From Blastomonas fulva (GTDB lineage Bacteria; Pseudomonadota; Alphaproteobacteria; Sphingomonadales; Sphingomonadaceae), in the NCBI RefSeq assembly GCF_003431825.1, contig NZ_CP020083.1, positions 3,634,501 through 3,698,500 of the forward strand: DNA of 64,000 bases, in the 5' to 3' direction. Numbering within the stretch: position 1 is the stretch's first letter; every line of letters begins with the position of its first letter. Under the pieces are notes generated by a model. That model did not search any database. It saw only the letters and a program-made list of their open reading frames with translations, and was not told the DNA's origin. A program made the translations under genes and the position numbers. This document shows, in pieces, positions 26,333 through 38,553 of this stretch.

Positions 26333-26393
26333 GCCCCTCCACCACCCGCTGCGCGGGCGGTCCCCCTCCCCGAGACAAGCTCGGGGAGGATTT
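26333..26393 (-). repeat. Palindromic repeat, family D, right arm of the DUF559 cassette
   Basis: Inverted copy of 25896-25959. Its inner end reads GGAGGGGCTC on the minus strand and places a Shine-Dalgarno sequence directly before the DUF559 start codon at 26327. The cassette bounded by both arms measures about 498 bases. Confidence 0.92.
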
Positions 26394-26424
26394 AGATGAC
26401 GAATGGGGCTGCCCACCACCCCCA

Positions 26425-28026
26425 TCACATCCGGAAAACCCCAAACCGGGGCCCCTCCTCCACCGGCGCGTTGAGGCATGCCGCGAGCGCCAGCCCAAGG
26501 ACGTCCCTCGTCTGCGCGGGGTCGATGATGCCGTCGTCCCACAGCCGCGAGGTGGCGTGGTAGGGGCTTCCCTGCGCCTCATAGTCATCACGGATCGGCT
26601 GCTTGAACGCTTCGGCCTGCTCAGGGGTCCAATTGTCGGCATCACGATGGACCGTCGCCAGCACCGCTGCCGCCTGCTCGCCGCCCATCACCGAAATCCG
26701 CGAATTCGGCCAGCTGAACAGGAAGCGGGGCGAGTACGCCCGCCCGCACATGCCGTAATTGCCCGCGCCGAAGCTGCCGCCGATCAGCACGGTGACCTTG
26801 GGCACGCTCGCGGTGGCGACCGCGGTGACCAGCTTGGCGCCATGCTTGGCAATGCCTTCGGCCTCATACTTGCCACCAACCATGAAGCCGGAGATGTTCT
26901 GCAGGAACAGTAGGGGAATGCGCCGCTGGCAGGCGAGTTCGATGAAATGCGCGCCCTTGACCGCGCTTTCGCTGAACAGCACACCGTTGTTGGCGAGGAT
27001 CGCGACCGGCATTCCCCAGATATGCGCGAAACCGCATACCAGCGAACTGCCGTACAGCGCCTTGAACTCGTGGAACTCGCTGCCGTCGACGATCCGCGCG
27101 ATGACCTCGTGCACGTCATACGGCGCGCGGACATCCGAGGGGATGATGCCGTACAGCTCCTCCGCGTCGAACTTCGGCGGACGCGGATCGCGGATGTCGA
27201 TATTGGGCTTCGGGATCGGGCCGAGGTGCGAAACGATATCGCGTACAATCGTCAGCGCGTGCTCGTCATTCTCGGCAACATGATCGACCACGCCCGATTT
27301 GCGTCCGTGCAGATCGCCGCCGCCCAGATCTTCGGCGCTGATCTCCTCGCCCGTCGCGGCTTTCACCAAGGGCGGCCCGGCGAGGAATATCGTGCCCTGG
27401 TTGCGGACGATCACGCTTTCGTCGGACATTGCGGGCACATATGCGCCGCCTGCGGTACAGCTACCCATCACGCAGGCGATCTGCGGGATGCCCTTGGCGG
27501 ACATGTTCGCCTGGTTGAAGAAAATGCGGCCGAAATGCTCGCGGTCGGGGAAGACCTCGGCCTGGTGCGGCAGGTTGGCGCCGCCCGAGTCCACCAGGTA
27601 GATGCACGGCAGCCGGTTGGCCTCGGCAATCTCCTGCGCGCGCAGGTGCTTCTTCACCGTCATCGGGTAATAGGTGCCGCCCTTCACCGTGGCGTCGTTG
27701 CACACGATCATGCACTGGCGACCCGAGACGCGGCCGATGCCGGCGATCATCCCTGCGCCGGGAATTTCGCCATCGTACAGGTCACAGGCAGCAAGTTGGC
27801 CGATCTCGAGGAACGGCGAGCCTGGGTCGAGCAGCCGCTCGACGCGCTCGCGCGGCAGCAGTTTGCCCCGCGATGTGTGCCGCTCGCGCGACTTGGCGTT
27901 GCCGCCCAATGCGGCCTCGGCAACCTTGCTCCAGAGCTCATCGCGCAGGGTGATATTGTGCGTGAAAGATGCGCGGTAGGTGTCTGAATTGGTGTCGATC
28001 TTGGTGTCGAGGGTTGGCGCGGTCAT
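26425..28026 (-). CDS. liuB: Methylcrotonyl-CoA carboxylase-type carboxyltransferase subunit (beta)
   Basis: 533 residues with the two-lobed carboxyltransferase fold: [19 protein letters not shown] (about 145-165), [34 protein letters not shown] (about 170-205) and [37 protein letters not shown] near 440. This GANLP...[10 protein letters not shown] set is typical for methylcrotonyl/geranyl-CoA carboxylases rather than propionyl-CoA ones. The start ATG overlaps the stop of the dehydrogenase gene (TGATG), so the two are coupled. Its natural partner, the alpha subunit, lies beyond the DUF559 cassette. Confidence 0.93.
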   Translation of the reverse strand: MTAPTLDTKIDTNSDTYRASFTHNITLRDELWSKVAEAALGGNAKSRERHTSRGKLLPRERVERLLDPGSPFLEIGQLAACDLYDGEIPGAGMIAGIGRVSGRQCMIVCNDATVKGGTYYPMTVKKHLRAQEIAEANRLPCIYLVDSGGANLPHQAEVFPDREHFGRIFFNQANMSAKGIPQIACVMGSCTAGGAYVPAMSDESVIVRNQGTIFLAGPPLVKAATGEEISAEDLGGGDLHGRKSGVVDHVAENDEHALTIVRDIVSHLGPIPKPNIDIRDPRPPKFDAEELYGIIPSDVRAPYDVHEVIARIVDGSEFHEFKALYGSSLVCGFAHIWGMPVAILANNGVLFSESAVKGAHFIELACQRRIPLLFLQNISGFMVGGKYEAEGIAKHGAKLVTAVATASVPKVTVLIGGSFGAGNYGMCGRAYSPRFLFSWPNSRISVMGGEQAAAVLATVHRDADNWTPEQAEAFKQPIRDDYEAQGSPYHATSRLWDDGIIDPAQTRDVLGLALAACLNAPVEEGPRFGVFRM

Positions 28027-29183
28027 CACCGAGCTCCAATCAGTTCGCGCGCGATCAGGAAGCGGCGGATTTCGTTGGTCCCTGCCCCGATGTCGTACAG
28101 CTTGGCATCGCGCAGGAAGCGTTCGACCGGCCAGTCGGTGGTGTAGCCCGCCCCGCCCAAGGCCTGGATCGCCTCGAGCGAGCATTTGACCGCGTTCTCG
28201 CTGGCCAATAAGATCGCACCGGCGGCATCGAACCGCGTCGTCTTGCCCGCATCACAGGCGCGCGCGACCGCATAGACATAGGCGCGGGCGCTGTTGAGCG
28301 CGACGTACATGTCGGCGACCTTGGCCTGCACCATCTGGAACGAGCCGATGGGGGAGCCGAACTGCTTGCGCTCGCGCACATAGGGCAGCACCACGTCGAG
28401 GCACGCCTGCATGATGCCCAAAGGCCCGGCAGCGAGCACCGCGCGCTCGTAATCGAGCCCGCTCATCAGCACGCCAACGCCGCCGTTCAATGGCCCCATG
28501 ACGTTTTCTTGCGGAACGAAGCAATCGTCGAACACCAATTCCGCCGTCGGGCTCCCGCGCATCCCCATCTTCTGGATCTTCTGGCCTATGCTGAAGCCCG
28601 GCATATCCTTTTCGATGATGAACGCGGTGATCCCGCCCGATCCCTCCCCGGTCTTGGCATAGACAATCAGCGTCTCAGCATACGCCGAATTGGTGATCCA
28701 GAACTTGGTGCCGTTGAGCCGGTATCCGCCCGCGACTTCGCTGGCCTTGAGCTTCATCGAGACCACGTCCGATCCGGCGCCGACTTCGGACATCGCCAGC
28801 GATCCGACATGCTCGCCCGAGATCAGCCCGGGCAGATACTTCGCCTTCTGTTGCGCGTTGCCCCAGCGGCGCAACTGGTTGACGCACAGGTTGGAGTGCG
28901 CGCCGTACGACAGCCCCAGCGAAGCGCTCGCGCGGCTGACTTCTTCCATCGCGATGACATGCTCGAGATAGCCCAGCCCCAGCCCGCCGTCTTCCTCGCT
29001 CACCGTGATGCCGTGCAGGCCCAGCGCCCCCATTTGCGGCCACAATTCGATCGGGAACCAGTCCTCGGCATCGATCTTCGCGGCGATCGGCGCGATCTTG
29101 TCCGCGGCAAAGCGCGCGGTGGTGTCGCGGATCATGTCCGCAGCCTCGCCCAGCGCGAAGTCGAAATCGGGCATCGTGGACAT
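28026..29183 (-). CDS. liuA: Isovaleryl-CoA dehydrogenase-type acyl-CoA dehydrogenase
   Basis: 385 residues from the ATG at 29183 (GAGGA upstream). Acyl-CoA dehydrogenase hallmarks: [35 protein letters not shown], and the C-terminal flavin site [37 protein letters not shown]. The catalytic glutamate for isovaleryl-CoA dehydrogenases lies unusually in helix [11 protein letters not shown] near 250 fits that. It oxidises isovaleryl-CoA to 3-methylcrotonyl-CoA. First gene of the operon, divergent from a LysR gene. Confidence 0.92.
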   Translation of the reverse strand: MSTMPDFDFALGEAADMIRDTTARFAADKIAPIAAKIDAEDWFPIELWPQMGALGLHGITVSEEDGGLGLGYLEHVIAMEEVSRASASLGLSYGAHSNLCVNQLRRWGNAQQKAKYLPGLISGEHVGSLAMSEVGAGSDVVSMKLKASEVAGGYRLNGTKFWITNSAYAETLIVYAKTGEGSGGITAFIIEKDMPGFSIGQKIQKMGMRGSPTAELVFDDCFVPQENVMGPLNGGVGVLMSGLDYERAVLAAGPLGIMQACLDVVLPYVRERKQFGSPIGSFQMVQAKVADMYVALNSARAYVYAVARACDAGKTTRFDAAGAILLASENAVKCSLEAIQALGGAGYTTDWPVERFLRDAKLYDIGAGTNEIRRFLIARELIGAR

Positions 29184-29273
29184 CGCAATGATCCTCTCGT
29201 TTATCTGTCGATTGAAGCGGCTTTTAGAGGGGACGGTCAACAAAGGAAAATTGATATTGAAAGGGGTTTATCC

Positions 29274-29286
29274 TAGACGCTGTCTA
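29274..29286. promoter_or_regulatory. LysR-type box at the LysR start codon
   Basis: TAGAC-GCT-GTCTA, a perfect dyad of 13 bases obeying T-N11-A. Its last base is the A of the regulator ATG at 29286. It lies in the 102-base divergent gap to the isovaleryl-CoA dehydrogenase gene, so one bound regulator could both repress itself and switch the operon. Inference from symmetry and position. Confidence 0.55.
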
Positions 29287-30158
29287 TGATCGAACGCTAC
29301 CTGCTGCGCTATTTCCTCGCTGTCGTCGAGCACGGCAATTTCACCCGCGCCGCCGAGAGCTGCAACGTGACCCAACCGACGCTGTCGGTGGGCATCGCGC
29401 GGCTGGAAGAGAGCGTGGGCCAGCGCCTGTTCCACCGCACCAACCGCCGCGTCGACCTCACCCCCAATGGCGCGCAGTTCGCCGAGCATGCGCGGCGGAT
29501 CGAGGCGCAGTTCAATCTGGCCGAACAGGCGATGCAGCAGCGCCAGCCCCAGGCGATCGTGCGGCTCGGGCTGCTCTCCACGCTGCCCAGCCCGGTGGTC
29601 GCGGCCATCGCGCAGGCGCTGGGCGAGATCGATGGCCTGCGCACCGAGTTCGTCGAAGGCCGGGCGAGCGAGCTCACCGACCGGCTGGATGCGGCGCGGA
29701 TCGATCTGGCGGTGACGCTGGAGCCACAGGGACGCCACCGCGCGCAGTTCCAGCCCGTAGCAACCGAAGGCTACAGCCTCGCTTTGCCCGCCAGCCACCC
29801 GCTCGCGGCGCGCACATTGATCGCCGGGCACGAGCTCGCCGACAATGTGATGCTGGTGCGCCGCCATTGCGAGGTGCTCACCGCCACCAGCCAGCACTTC
29901 ACGGCGCGCGGCGTCCGCCCCTTCTTCGCCGCCCGCTCAAGAAGCGACGACCGCATCCTCGCACTGGTCGCGGCGGGCGTGGGCGTGACGGTGATGCCCG
30001 ATTGCTTCACCGCAGCAGGCGTGGCGCGGGTGCCGATGGAGGACTTCGCGCATATGCGGACCCTAGGGGTGCTGATGCGGGAGGCGGATGTGGTGCCGGA
30101 GGCGGTCGTGGCGCGGGTGCGCGGGGTGTTGGCGGAACGGATTGGTGGGACTTGGTAG
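29286..30158 (+). CDS. LysR-type regulator, probable regulator of the divergent isovalerate operon
   Basis: 290 residues. The N-terminal helix-turn-helix is YLLRYFLAVVEHGNFTRAAESCNVTQPTLSVGIARLEESVGQRLFHR (4-51). The effector domain starts near 90 (AIVRLGLLSTLPSPVVAAIAQAL). Divergent placement next to the acyl-CoA dehydrogenase and carboxylase genes is the textbook sign of a local LysR regulator; an intermediate of leucine or isovalerate breakdown is a possible inducer (inference). Confidence 0.9.
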   Translation: MIERYLLRYFLAVVEHGNFTRAAESCNVTQPTLSVGIARLEESVGQRLFHRTNRRVDLTPNGAQFAEHARRIEAQFNLAEQAMQQRQPQAIVRLGLLSTLPSPVVAAIAQALGEIDGLRTEFVEGRASELTDRLDAARIDLAVTLEPQGRHRAQFQPVATEGYSLALPASHPLAARTLIAGHELADNVMLVRRHCEVLTATSQHFTARGVRPFFAARSRSDDRILALVAAGVGVTVMPDCFTAAGVARVPMEDFAHMRTLGVLMREADVVPEAVVARVRGVLAERIGGTW

Positions 30159-30292
30159 GGGGAGGATCTGATCCTGTCGCGCCAGGCTGCGCGGTTCCAA
30201 GCCTCTTCGACCGCCTGAAAAGACAGACTCCCAACGCAGGTCGTCAGGGATCAACCGAATGATATCGGCTCACCCCTCAGCCCAGCCTCCCC

Positions 30293-30813
30293 TCAGGGCT
30301 GCTCGGTCACCGGCGCCACCGTCGGCGTGGACGCCACCGCTTCTGCCGACAGCACCGGCTTGGCGGCGGCCTGGTCGATGGCGGTGATCAGGCGGTTCGT
30401 CTCGGTGCAGCCGGTGGTGCAGATTGCCTCGATGCGTAGCAGGTTGCGGCGCGCCTTTTCGACCGCGCCGCGCTGGACCATCGCCTCGCCTTGCCCTGCC
30501 AGAGCGGCGACATCATTGGGGTCGAGCCTGAGCGCCTCGCGGTAGAAGCGGATCGCCTTGCCGGGCAGGCCTTGTGCGCTCGCGACCTGCGCCAGCGCGT
30601 ATAGGCGGTGCGGTTGCCCGGATCGACCGCCAGCGCGGCCTCGTACAGTCCGATCGCCTCGTCGAGCTTGCCCGCCTGCTGCACGCTCGAGCCTTCGTCC
30701 ACCAGCGCCTGCGAGGCGGGGTTGACGGCATAGCGCACCGGCTGGCCGATCCCGGTGCTGGAAACAGTGGCAAGCAGCAGTGACAGCGCGACGGCTGCGG
30801 GCGTGAAACGCAT
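30293..30813 (-). pseudogene. TPR-repeat exported protein, frameshifted near 30600
   Basis: The first part, from the ATG at 30813 (GGGAG upstream), has a signal peptide ([19 protein letters not shown]) and a first TPR unit ([22 protein letters not shown]). At about 30600 the frame is lost; the adjoining frame continues the same protein: [53 protein letters not shown], then [15 protein letters not shown] and a Pro/Val-rich end at 30293. One missing base between TAT and CGCGCTGG would restore a protein of about 173 residues. It is either a young pseudogene or a sequencing error. Confidence 0.8.
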
Positions 30814-30842
30814 GATAGTCTCCCAGGTTGACCGCAAGGCTA

Positions 30843-32069
30843 TCACGACCGGATCGCTCTTGTGAAGAAAAAGCCATCGGTGCCGTCGTGATGCGGCGTC
30901 AGGAGCATTCCGGCGGGCTGGTCGGCGGCATCGTGCGATGCGGCCAGCGCGCCATCGGCCCTAACAGGGCGGCCAATGTTCATAGTCTTCAAGGATATAT
31001 GCCAGCCGGGCTGATCGCACAAGCCGCGCGCGACCTGCCGTGCGCCCTCTTCGGGGAGCAGCGAGCACACCGCATAGACCAGAGCCCCGCCGGGCCGCAC
31101 CAGCCGCTTTGCGATCTCGATCAGCCGCGCCTGTTCGGCGACCAGTTTGTCGAGCCGCTCGGGGGTGAGCCGCCAGCGAGTCTCGGGGTTTCGCCGCCAG
31201 GTGCCCGAGCCGCTGCAGGGCGCATCGACCAGCACCACGTCCGCCTGCCCCTCGAAATGCTCGAGGCTTTCCCATTCGCGCTTGGGGTTGAGCAGCAGCG
31301 TCTCAATGCTATCGGACCCGGCGCGCCTGCGCCGGGGCTCCATGGCCGCGAGTCGGTCGCGGCTGGTGTCGGAGGCGATGATCCGCACCCCAGGCAGCAT
31401 TGCCGAGAGCGCGAGCGTCTTGCCGCCTGCGCCCGCGCACAGATCGATCACCAGCGCGGGCGCATCGTCATCCAGGCACGCCTGGACGATCGCCTGGCTG
31501 CCCCAGTCCTGCACATCGACCGCGCCCTGTAGCCAAGGCTCGCTGGCCTCGATCGCGGTGCCGTTGGGCAGCCGCGCCGCACGCGGCAGCGCATCGCTGA
31601 AGGCTATCTCGGGCCAATGCGCGCTCAGCGCCGCCCGGGTCGTGCGCGCCGGATCGTAGCGCATATCGAGCGCCGCGCGATCGAGCAACGCGGCCTTTTC
31701 CTCGGCGTCGAACAGCGCGGGCAAATGCGCCTCGATCCAGCTGGGGATCACGCCGCCGCTTGCAACAGGCTCGTCATCGGTGAGCGCCGCCGGGCCATAG
31801 CCGCTGCCGTCGAACAAGGCGGCAAGCGCAGCATCCTCGCGCGCCAGCCCCGCCATCGCGGCGCGGCCGTTATCGGGAATCTCGCCGAAGCGCCGCACCG
31901 CGCGCCAGGCCAGATCGCGCACCGCGCGCCGGTCGCCAGAGCCCATATAGCGCCGCTCGCGGAAGAAATTGCGCGCCAGGGTGTCCGCGCTCGCCCCCTG
32001 CCCGCGCGCTGCGGCCAGGATCGCATCGACCAGATCGATCGCCGCCTGGACGCGGGCCGAGGGCCTCAT
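30843..32069 (-). CDS. RsmB/NOP2/Sun-family rRNA (cytosine-5) methyltransferase
   Basis: 408 residues. The N-terminal helical part resembles the NusB-like domain of RsmB. The SAM site is [20 protein letters not shown] (about 208-227). Catalytic motifs are [19 protein letters not shown] (motif IV) and [11 protein letters not shown] (motif VI, with the nucleophilic Cys). It methylates a cytosine of rRNA, as RsmB does at C967 of 16S rRNA; the exact site here is inference. It sits 6 bases downstream of guaB. Confidence 0.9.
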   Translation of the reverse strand: MRPSARVQAAIDLVDAILAAARGQGASADTLARNFFRERRYMGSGDRRAVRDLAWRAVRRFGEIPDNGRAAMAGLAREDAALAALFDGSGYGPAALTDDEPVASGGVIPSWIEAHLPALFDAEEKAALLDRAALDMRYDPARTTRAALSAHWPEIAFSDALPRAARLPNGTAIEASEPWLQGAVDVQDWGSQAIVQACLDDDAPALVIDLCAGAGGKTLALSAMLPGVRIIASDTSRDRLAAMEPRRRRAGSDSIETLLLNPKREWESLEHFEGQADVVLVDAPCSGSGTWRRNPETRWRLTPERLDKLVAEQARLIEIAKRLVRPGGALVYAVCSLLPEEGARQVARGLCDQPGWHISLKTMNIGRPVRADGALAASHDAADQPAGMLLTPHHDGTDGFFFTRAIRS

Positions 32070-32075
32070 GCGCGG

Positions 32076-35134
<3,059 letters not shown>

Positions 35135-35143
35135 GCCATCGTC

Positions 35144-35401
35144 ATGGCGCAAAGCCCGATGCTGGTGCAAGAGAGCGAGCGGCGCACGGCATCCCGCCGC
35201 GCCGAAATGCCCAAGGCTGTTGCAAAAATGCCCCGCACCCGGCTCAGCATCTGCGTACGCAAGCGCCGCTTTGCCAGCCAGAGCGATGCGATCGCCACGG
35301 CGCTGGCCGCGGATATCGAACTTCGCCCCTATGTCTGCGACCGGTGCGGGCAATATCATCTCACCAGCAGGTTGAAGGGCAAGCGGCGGCTTGCCCCCTG
35401 A
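35144..35401 (+). CDS. Small hypothetical protein with a zinc-ribbon-like end
   Basis: 85 residues. The N-terminal half is basic and Ala/Arg-rich (RRTASRRAEMPKAVAKMPRTRLSICVRKRRF). The C-terminus YVCDRCGQYHLTSRLKGKRR resembles half of a zinc ribbon with CxxC and a nearby His. Similar short proteins occur in Sphingomonadales and phages, function unknown. It starts 9 bases from the divergent peptidase start, so the two must share a tiny promoter region; a later ATG at 35159 or 35207 could be the true start. Confidence 0.55.
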   Translation: MAQSPMLVQESERRTASRRAEMPKAVAKMPRTRLSICVRKRRFASQSDAIATALAADIELRPYVCDRCGQYHLTSRLKGKRRLAP

Positions 35402-35596
35402 CGTCGGACACGCCGATCACGAACCGAATTGATTCAGACGCTTGGATCTATCGTTTGATATTATCGCATTTCCAAGCGGCCACAGTTGCCTGTAAAACAA
35501 TTGCATGGCATACAACTGTATCAAGTTGAGTGAAGCTGCATTGGGAATGCATGCTTTGCAATAGGGCTTTATGCTGCACTGCAGTATAGTAAACCC
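35402..35596. other. AT-rich gap without a recognisable gene
   Basis: About 195 bases, visibly lower in GC than the surroundings, between two small zinc-motif genes. It holds short symmetric pieces such as CAACT-GTATCA-AGTTG (about 35513-35528) and CTGCACTGCAG (about 35574). This is probably promoter and leader for the gene at 35597. No open frame or terminator is seen. Confidence 0.4.
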
Positions 35597-35848
35597 ATGG
35601 CGATTCGTATTCCTCTTGCGTGTCTTGCTGTCGGCCACAAGCCGGATCGCAAGCGCGCATGGTACGATAACTTGAATTGGCGAAGTAACTGCATGTATTG
35701 CGATGCTCCGCTGATCAAGACCCACAATGGCTGGCGCACCTTTGCCGATGCGGATCTCGCGCTGGGCCGTTGCAGCAAGGATGAAGCCAAGCTGCTCAGC
35801 CAGGCGGAACTGACGAAATTGCGGACAGGATCGGACAAGACCACCTGA
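35597..35848 (+). CDS. Small hypothetical protein with Cys pairs
   Basis: 83 residues: MAIRIPLACLAVGHKPDRKRAWYDNLNWRSNCMYCDAPLIK and later LGRCSKDEAKLLSQ. The CMYCDAPLI unit looks like a small zinc knuckle together with Cys9 or Cys58 and His14. The codon use and length suit a real gene; such short cysteine proteins are common in Sphingomonadales but uncharacterised. No signal peptide. No ribosome site is obvious. Confidence 0.6.
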   Translation: MAIRIPLACLAVGHKPDRKRAWYDNLNWRSNCMYCDAPLIKTHNGWRTFADADLALGRCSKDEAKLLSQAELTKLRTGSDKTT

Positions 35849-35911
35849 TCGCGGCCGCAACAGCGGCGCCGCGGATAGCGGAAGGTCGAATTTCGGCGAG
35901 AACCTGGCAGT

Positions 35912-36718
35912 TCAGCCCTGCTGCGCGAGCACCTCATAGGCCATCACTGCGCCAGCAACCGCCGCATTCAGGCTGTCGGCCTTGCCCAGCATCGGGATCT
36001 TGACCAGAAGATCGCACTCGGCCTCGTACTGCGCAGGCAGGCCCTGCGCCTCGTTGCCGATCAGCAGGAAGGTGGGGCTGGCATAGGCCGCGCCGCGATA
36101 GTCGTGGGTCGTGTTGAGGCTTGTGCCGACCAGCTGGCCCGGCCCGGCGCGCAGCCAGATGAGGAAATCGCTCCAGTCGGCCTGCGCCAGCGGCACGGTG
36201 AACACCGCGCCCATGCTCGCACGCACCGCCTCGACCGAAAACGGATCGACGCACTGGTCGACCAGGATCAACCCGCCCGCCCCCACCGCATCGCAGGTGC
36301 GCAGCATGGTGCCGAGGTTGCCCGGATCGCGCATCGCCTGCGCCACCAGCCAGATGCCCGACCGGCTGCGGTCGAGCGTTGCCAGCGAGGTCGGCAGGTC
36401 CGCAAACACGCCGAGCACCGTCTGCGGATTGTCCTTGCCCGATATCTTGGAGAGAATGTCGGTGGTGGTTTCGTAGATCGTACCGCCGCTGTCCGCCACC
36501 GCCCGCTCGAGCGCGTCTACCAGCGGGTGCGGATCACGATGCTGGCCCAGCCACAGGGCTTCAGGCACGATCCCCGCCTCGCGCGCTTCGGTGAGCAGGC
36601 GCAACCCCTCGGCAAGGAAACGCTCCTCGCGCCTGCGGTGCTTCTTCTCGCGCAGCGCGCGCGCTGCCTTGACCGCAGGGTTGGAAAAGCCGGTGATCGG
36701 CAGGCGGGAAATGGTCAT
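35912..36718 (-). CDS. TrmH/SpoU-family RNA 2'-O-methyltransferase
   Basis: 268 residues. The N-terminal substrate-binding domain (5-100, VKAARALREKKHRRREERFLAEGLRLL) is followed by the SPOUT knot with its three motifs: AQAMRDPGNLGTMLRTCDAVGAGG (about 127-150), FLLIGNEAQGLPAQ (about 217-230) and VKIPMLGKADSLNAAVAGAVMAYE at the end. It methylates a ribose in rRNA or tRNA. It lies 31 bases downstream of the HPr gene on the same strand. Confidence 0.92.
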   Translation of the reverse strand: MTISRLPITGFSNPAVKAARALREKKHRRREERFLAEGLRLLTEAREAGIVPEALWLGQHRDPHPLVDALERAVADSGGTIYETTTDILSKISGKDNPQTVLGVFADLPTSLATLDRSRSGIWLVAQAMRDPGNLGTMLRTCDAVGAGGLILVDQCVDPFSVEAVRASMGAVFTVPLAQADWSDFLIWLRAGPGQLVGTSLNTTHDYRGAAYASPTFLLIGNEAQGLPAQYEAECDLLVKIPMLGKADSLNAAVAGAVMAYEVLAQQG

Positions 36719-36749
36719 GGCGTTTCGGACACGGGGGCGCGGCGGACCA

Positions 36750-37022
36750 TCAGTCCTCGCCGAAGCCGTCCATCACCAGCCCCACCAGCTTCTTGAGCGC
36801 GGCGTCCGCACCCTCGCCCTCGACACTGATGGTGATGCTGTCGCCGCGTGCCGCACCCAGCATCATCAGCCCCATGATCGAGCTGCCGGTGACGATATTG
36901 TCATCCTTGGCGACATGCACCTGCACCGTTTCGGGCAGGCGCGCCACGGCGGTGACGAACTTGGCGCTGGCGCGGGCGTGGAGCCCCCGCACATTGGTGA
37001 TCGTCACCGTCTGCTGGATCAT
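36750..37022 (-). CDS. ptsH: HPr phosphocarrier protein
   Basis: 90 residues, standard HPr length. The phosphorylated histidine is His15 (RGLHARASAKFV) and the regulatory serine site is around Ser47-Ser48 (VTGSSIMGLMML). It accepts phosphate from enzyme I on His and from HPr kinase on Ser. In Alphaproteobacteria it works in a regulatory, not sugar-transporting, PTS. The start overlaps the EIIA stop (AATGA), so the two are translationally coupled. Confidence 0.95.
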   Translation of the reverse strand: MIQQTVTITNVRGLHARASAKFVTAVARLPETVQVHVAKDDNIVTGSSIMGLMMLGAARGDSITISVEGEGADAALKKLVGLVMDGFGED

Positions 37023-37429
37023 TGCGCGCTTTCCTGCCCCAGCAGGTCAGAGGCGACGCTGATATACTTCTGCCCGGCATCGCGCGCGGCGGCCACTGCG
37101 TCGCGCACGTTCATCGATCGGCGCGCGCCTTCCAGCCGGATCAGCATCGGCAGGTTGACGCCGGCGATCACCTCGACCCGGCCTGCATCGAGCAGCGAGA
37201 TCGCGAGGTTCGAGGGCGTGCCGCCGAACAGGTCGGTGAGCACGATGACTCCCTTGCCTGTGTCCACCTTGGCAATGGCGCTGGCGATGTCCGCACGACG
37301 CTGTTCCATGTCATCGTTCGGGCCGATGGCGATGGTTTCAATGCTTTGCTGTTTGCCGACCACATGCTCCATCGCGACCAGAAACTCCTGCGCGAGCCGT
37401 CCATGGGTGACGAGAATAAGACCAATCAT
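37019..37429 (-). CDS. PTS EIIA component, mannose family (regulatory)
   Basis: 136 residues from the ATG at 37429: MIGLILVTHGRLAQEFL with the phosphorylated His near position 9, and VIVLTDLFGGTPSNLAISLL at about 63-82. It accepts phosphate from HPr. No EIIB, EIIC or EIID genes are present, as expected for the orphan EIIA-Man that partners with ChvGI or other regulators in Alphaproteobacteria. A TTG at 37447 preceded by CAGG could be the start instead, as the ATG has no ribosome site. Confidence 0.92.
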   Translation of the reverse strand: MIGLILVTHGRLAQEFLVAMEHVVGKQQSIETIAIGPNDDMEQRRADIASAIAKVDTGKGVIVLTDLFGGTPSNLAISLLDAGRVEVIAGVNLPMLIRLEGARRSMNVRDAVAAARDAGQKYISVASDLLGQESAQ

Positions 37430-37544
37430 AGGGGATGCTTGTACCAATATGCCTGTATCTGAGCCAAATTACTTGGTTCTTGAGAATATCTCTGCCTGAC
37501 CCTGCGTCGTCTGCTTCAGCTCTCCCTGCCCTCTTGTGCCGCCA

Positions 37545-38504
37545 TCATTCGGGCGGCTGCACGGGGCTTCCTTCTATGGCATCGACGGGTCTTGACGTCA
37601 GGTTGCGATGCTGGACAGTGGGACAAAACCCCGCTTCTTGCAAGCGTTTGGTTATCTGCTCGGCAACGAACACCGACCGGTGTCTCCCCCCGGTACAGCC
37701 GATGGCAATGTGAACATAGGCCTTGGCCCCCGCCTGATAATGGGGCAGCAGATAGCTCAGCAGATCGACGATCCGGTCCACCGCGCCCTGATAGGCGGGG
37801 TCCTCCATCACGAACGCGCCAACCGGCGCATCCAGCCCGGTGAGCGGGCGCAGGTCCCTGTCCCAGTGCGGATTGCGCAGGAAGCGCATGTCGAACACCA
37901 GATCGGCGCTCGGCGGCATTCCGCGGGCAAAGCCGAAGCTGGTGACGATCACGCTGGTGGGGGATTTTTCGAGCGAAAACCGGCGGCGCACCTCCTGCTG
38001 CAGCTCGGACAGCGGCATGTCAGTGGTGTCGATGACGTTTTCCGACCAGCGACGCAGCGGCTGCAGCCATTCGCGCTCCTCGGCGATCCCTGCCTCGGCC
38101 GAACGGTCCTGCGCCAGCGGATGGCGCCTGCGGGTCTCGGCGTAGCGCCGCTGCAGTTCGCGGCCCGCGCAATCGAGAAACAGCGTGCTCACCGCATATT
38201 CGGGGTGCTCTTCCAGCTCGCGTACCTGCCGCACGATCGAGGCGGGATCGAAGCCGCGCGTGCGCGCGTCGAACCCGATGGCGAGCGGACGCCCCTGATC
38301 GGGGCGCCGTGCCGATTGCGGCGTATCGATCAGGAGCGGCAGCAGCCGGATGGGGAAGTTGTCGATCGCCTCCCAGCCCAGATCCTCGAGCGTCTTGAGC
38401 GCGGTGGTCTTGCCCGCGCCCGAAAGGCCGGTGACCAGCATGATGCGCTGGGGCACGGGATCGGATGTTGAACCCGCGCCCTCGTCAGTGCTGGAATCGA
38501 TCAT
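37545..38504 (-). CDS. rapZ: RapZ-type nucleotide-binding protein (YvcJ family)
   Basis: 319 residues. Walker A is GLSGAGKTTALKTLEDLG (26-43), and the C-terminal half carries the conserved FGFARGMPPSADLVFDMRFLRNP and IAIGCTGGRHRSVFVAEQI. In enterobacteria RapZ guides RNase E to the GlmZ small RNA; in other bacteria its role is less clear. The position between hprK and EIIA is the conserved alphaproteobacterial order and suggests a link to PTS phosphorylation state. 49 bases separate it from hprK. Confidence 0.94.
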   Translation of the reverse strand: MIDSSTDEGAGSTSDPVPQRIMLVTGLSGAGKTTALKTLEDLGWEAIDNFPIRLLPLLIDTPQSARRPDQGRPLAIGFDARTRGFDPASIVRQVRELEEHPEYAVSTLFLDCAGRELQRRYAETRRRHPLAQDRSAEAGIAEEREWLQPLRRWSENVIDTTDMPLSELQQEVRRRFSLEKSPTSVIVTSFGFARGMPPSADLVFDMRFLRNPHWDRDLRPLTGLDAPVGAFVMEDPAYQGAVDRIVDLLSYLLPHYQAGAKAYVHIAIGCTGGRHRSVFVAEQITKRLQEAGFCPTVQHRNLTSRPVDAIEGSPVQPPE

Positions 38505-38553
38505 GTCGCCACCCCTGGTGCGGAGGGAATGCTGCCGCAGCTCTGCGCCAGAC

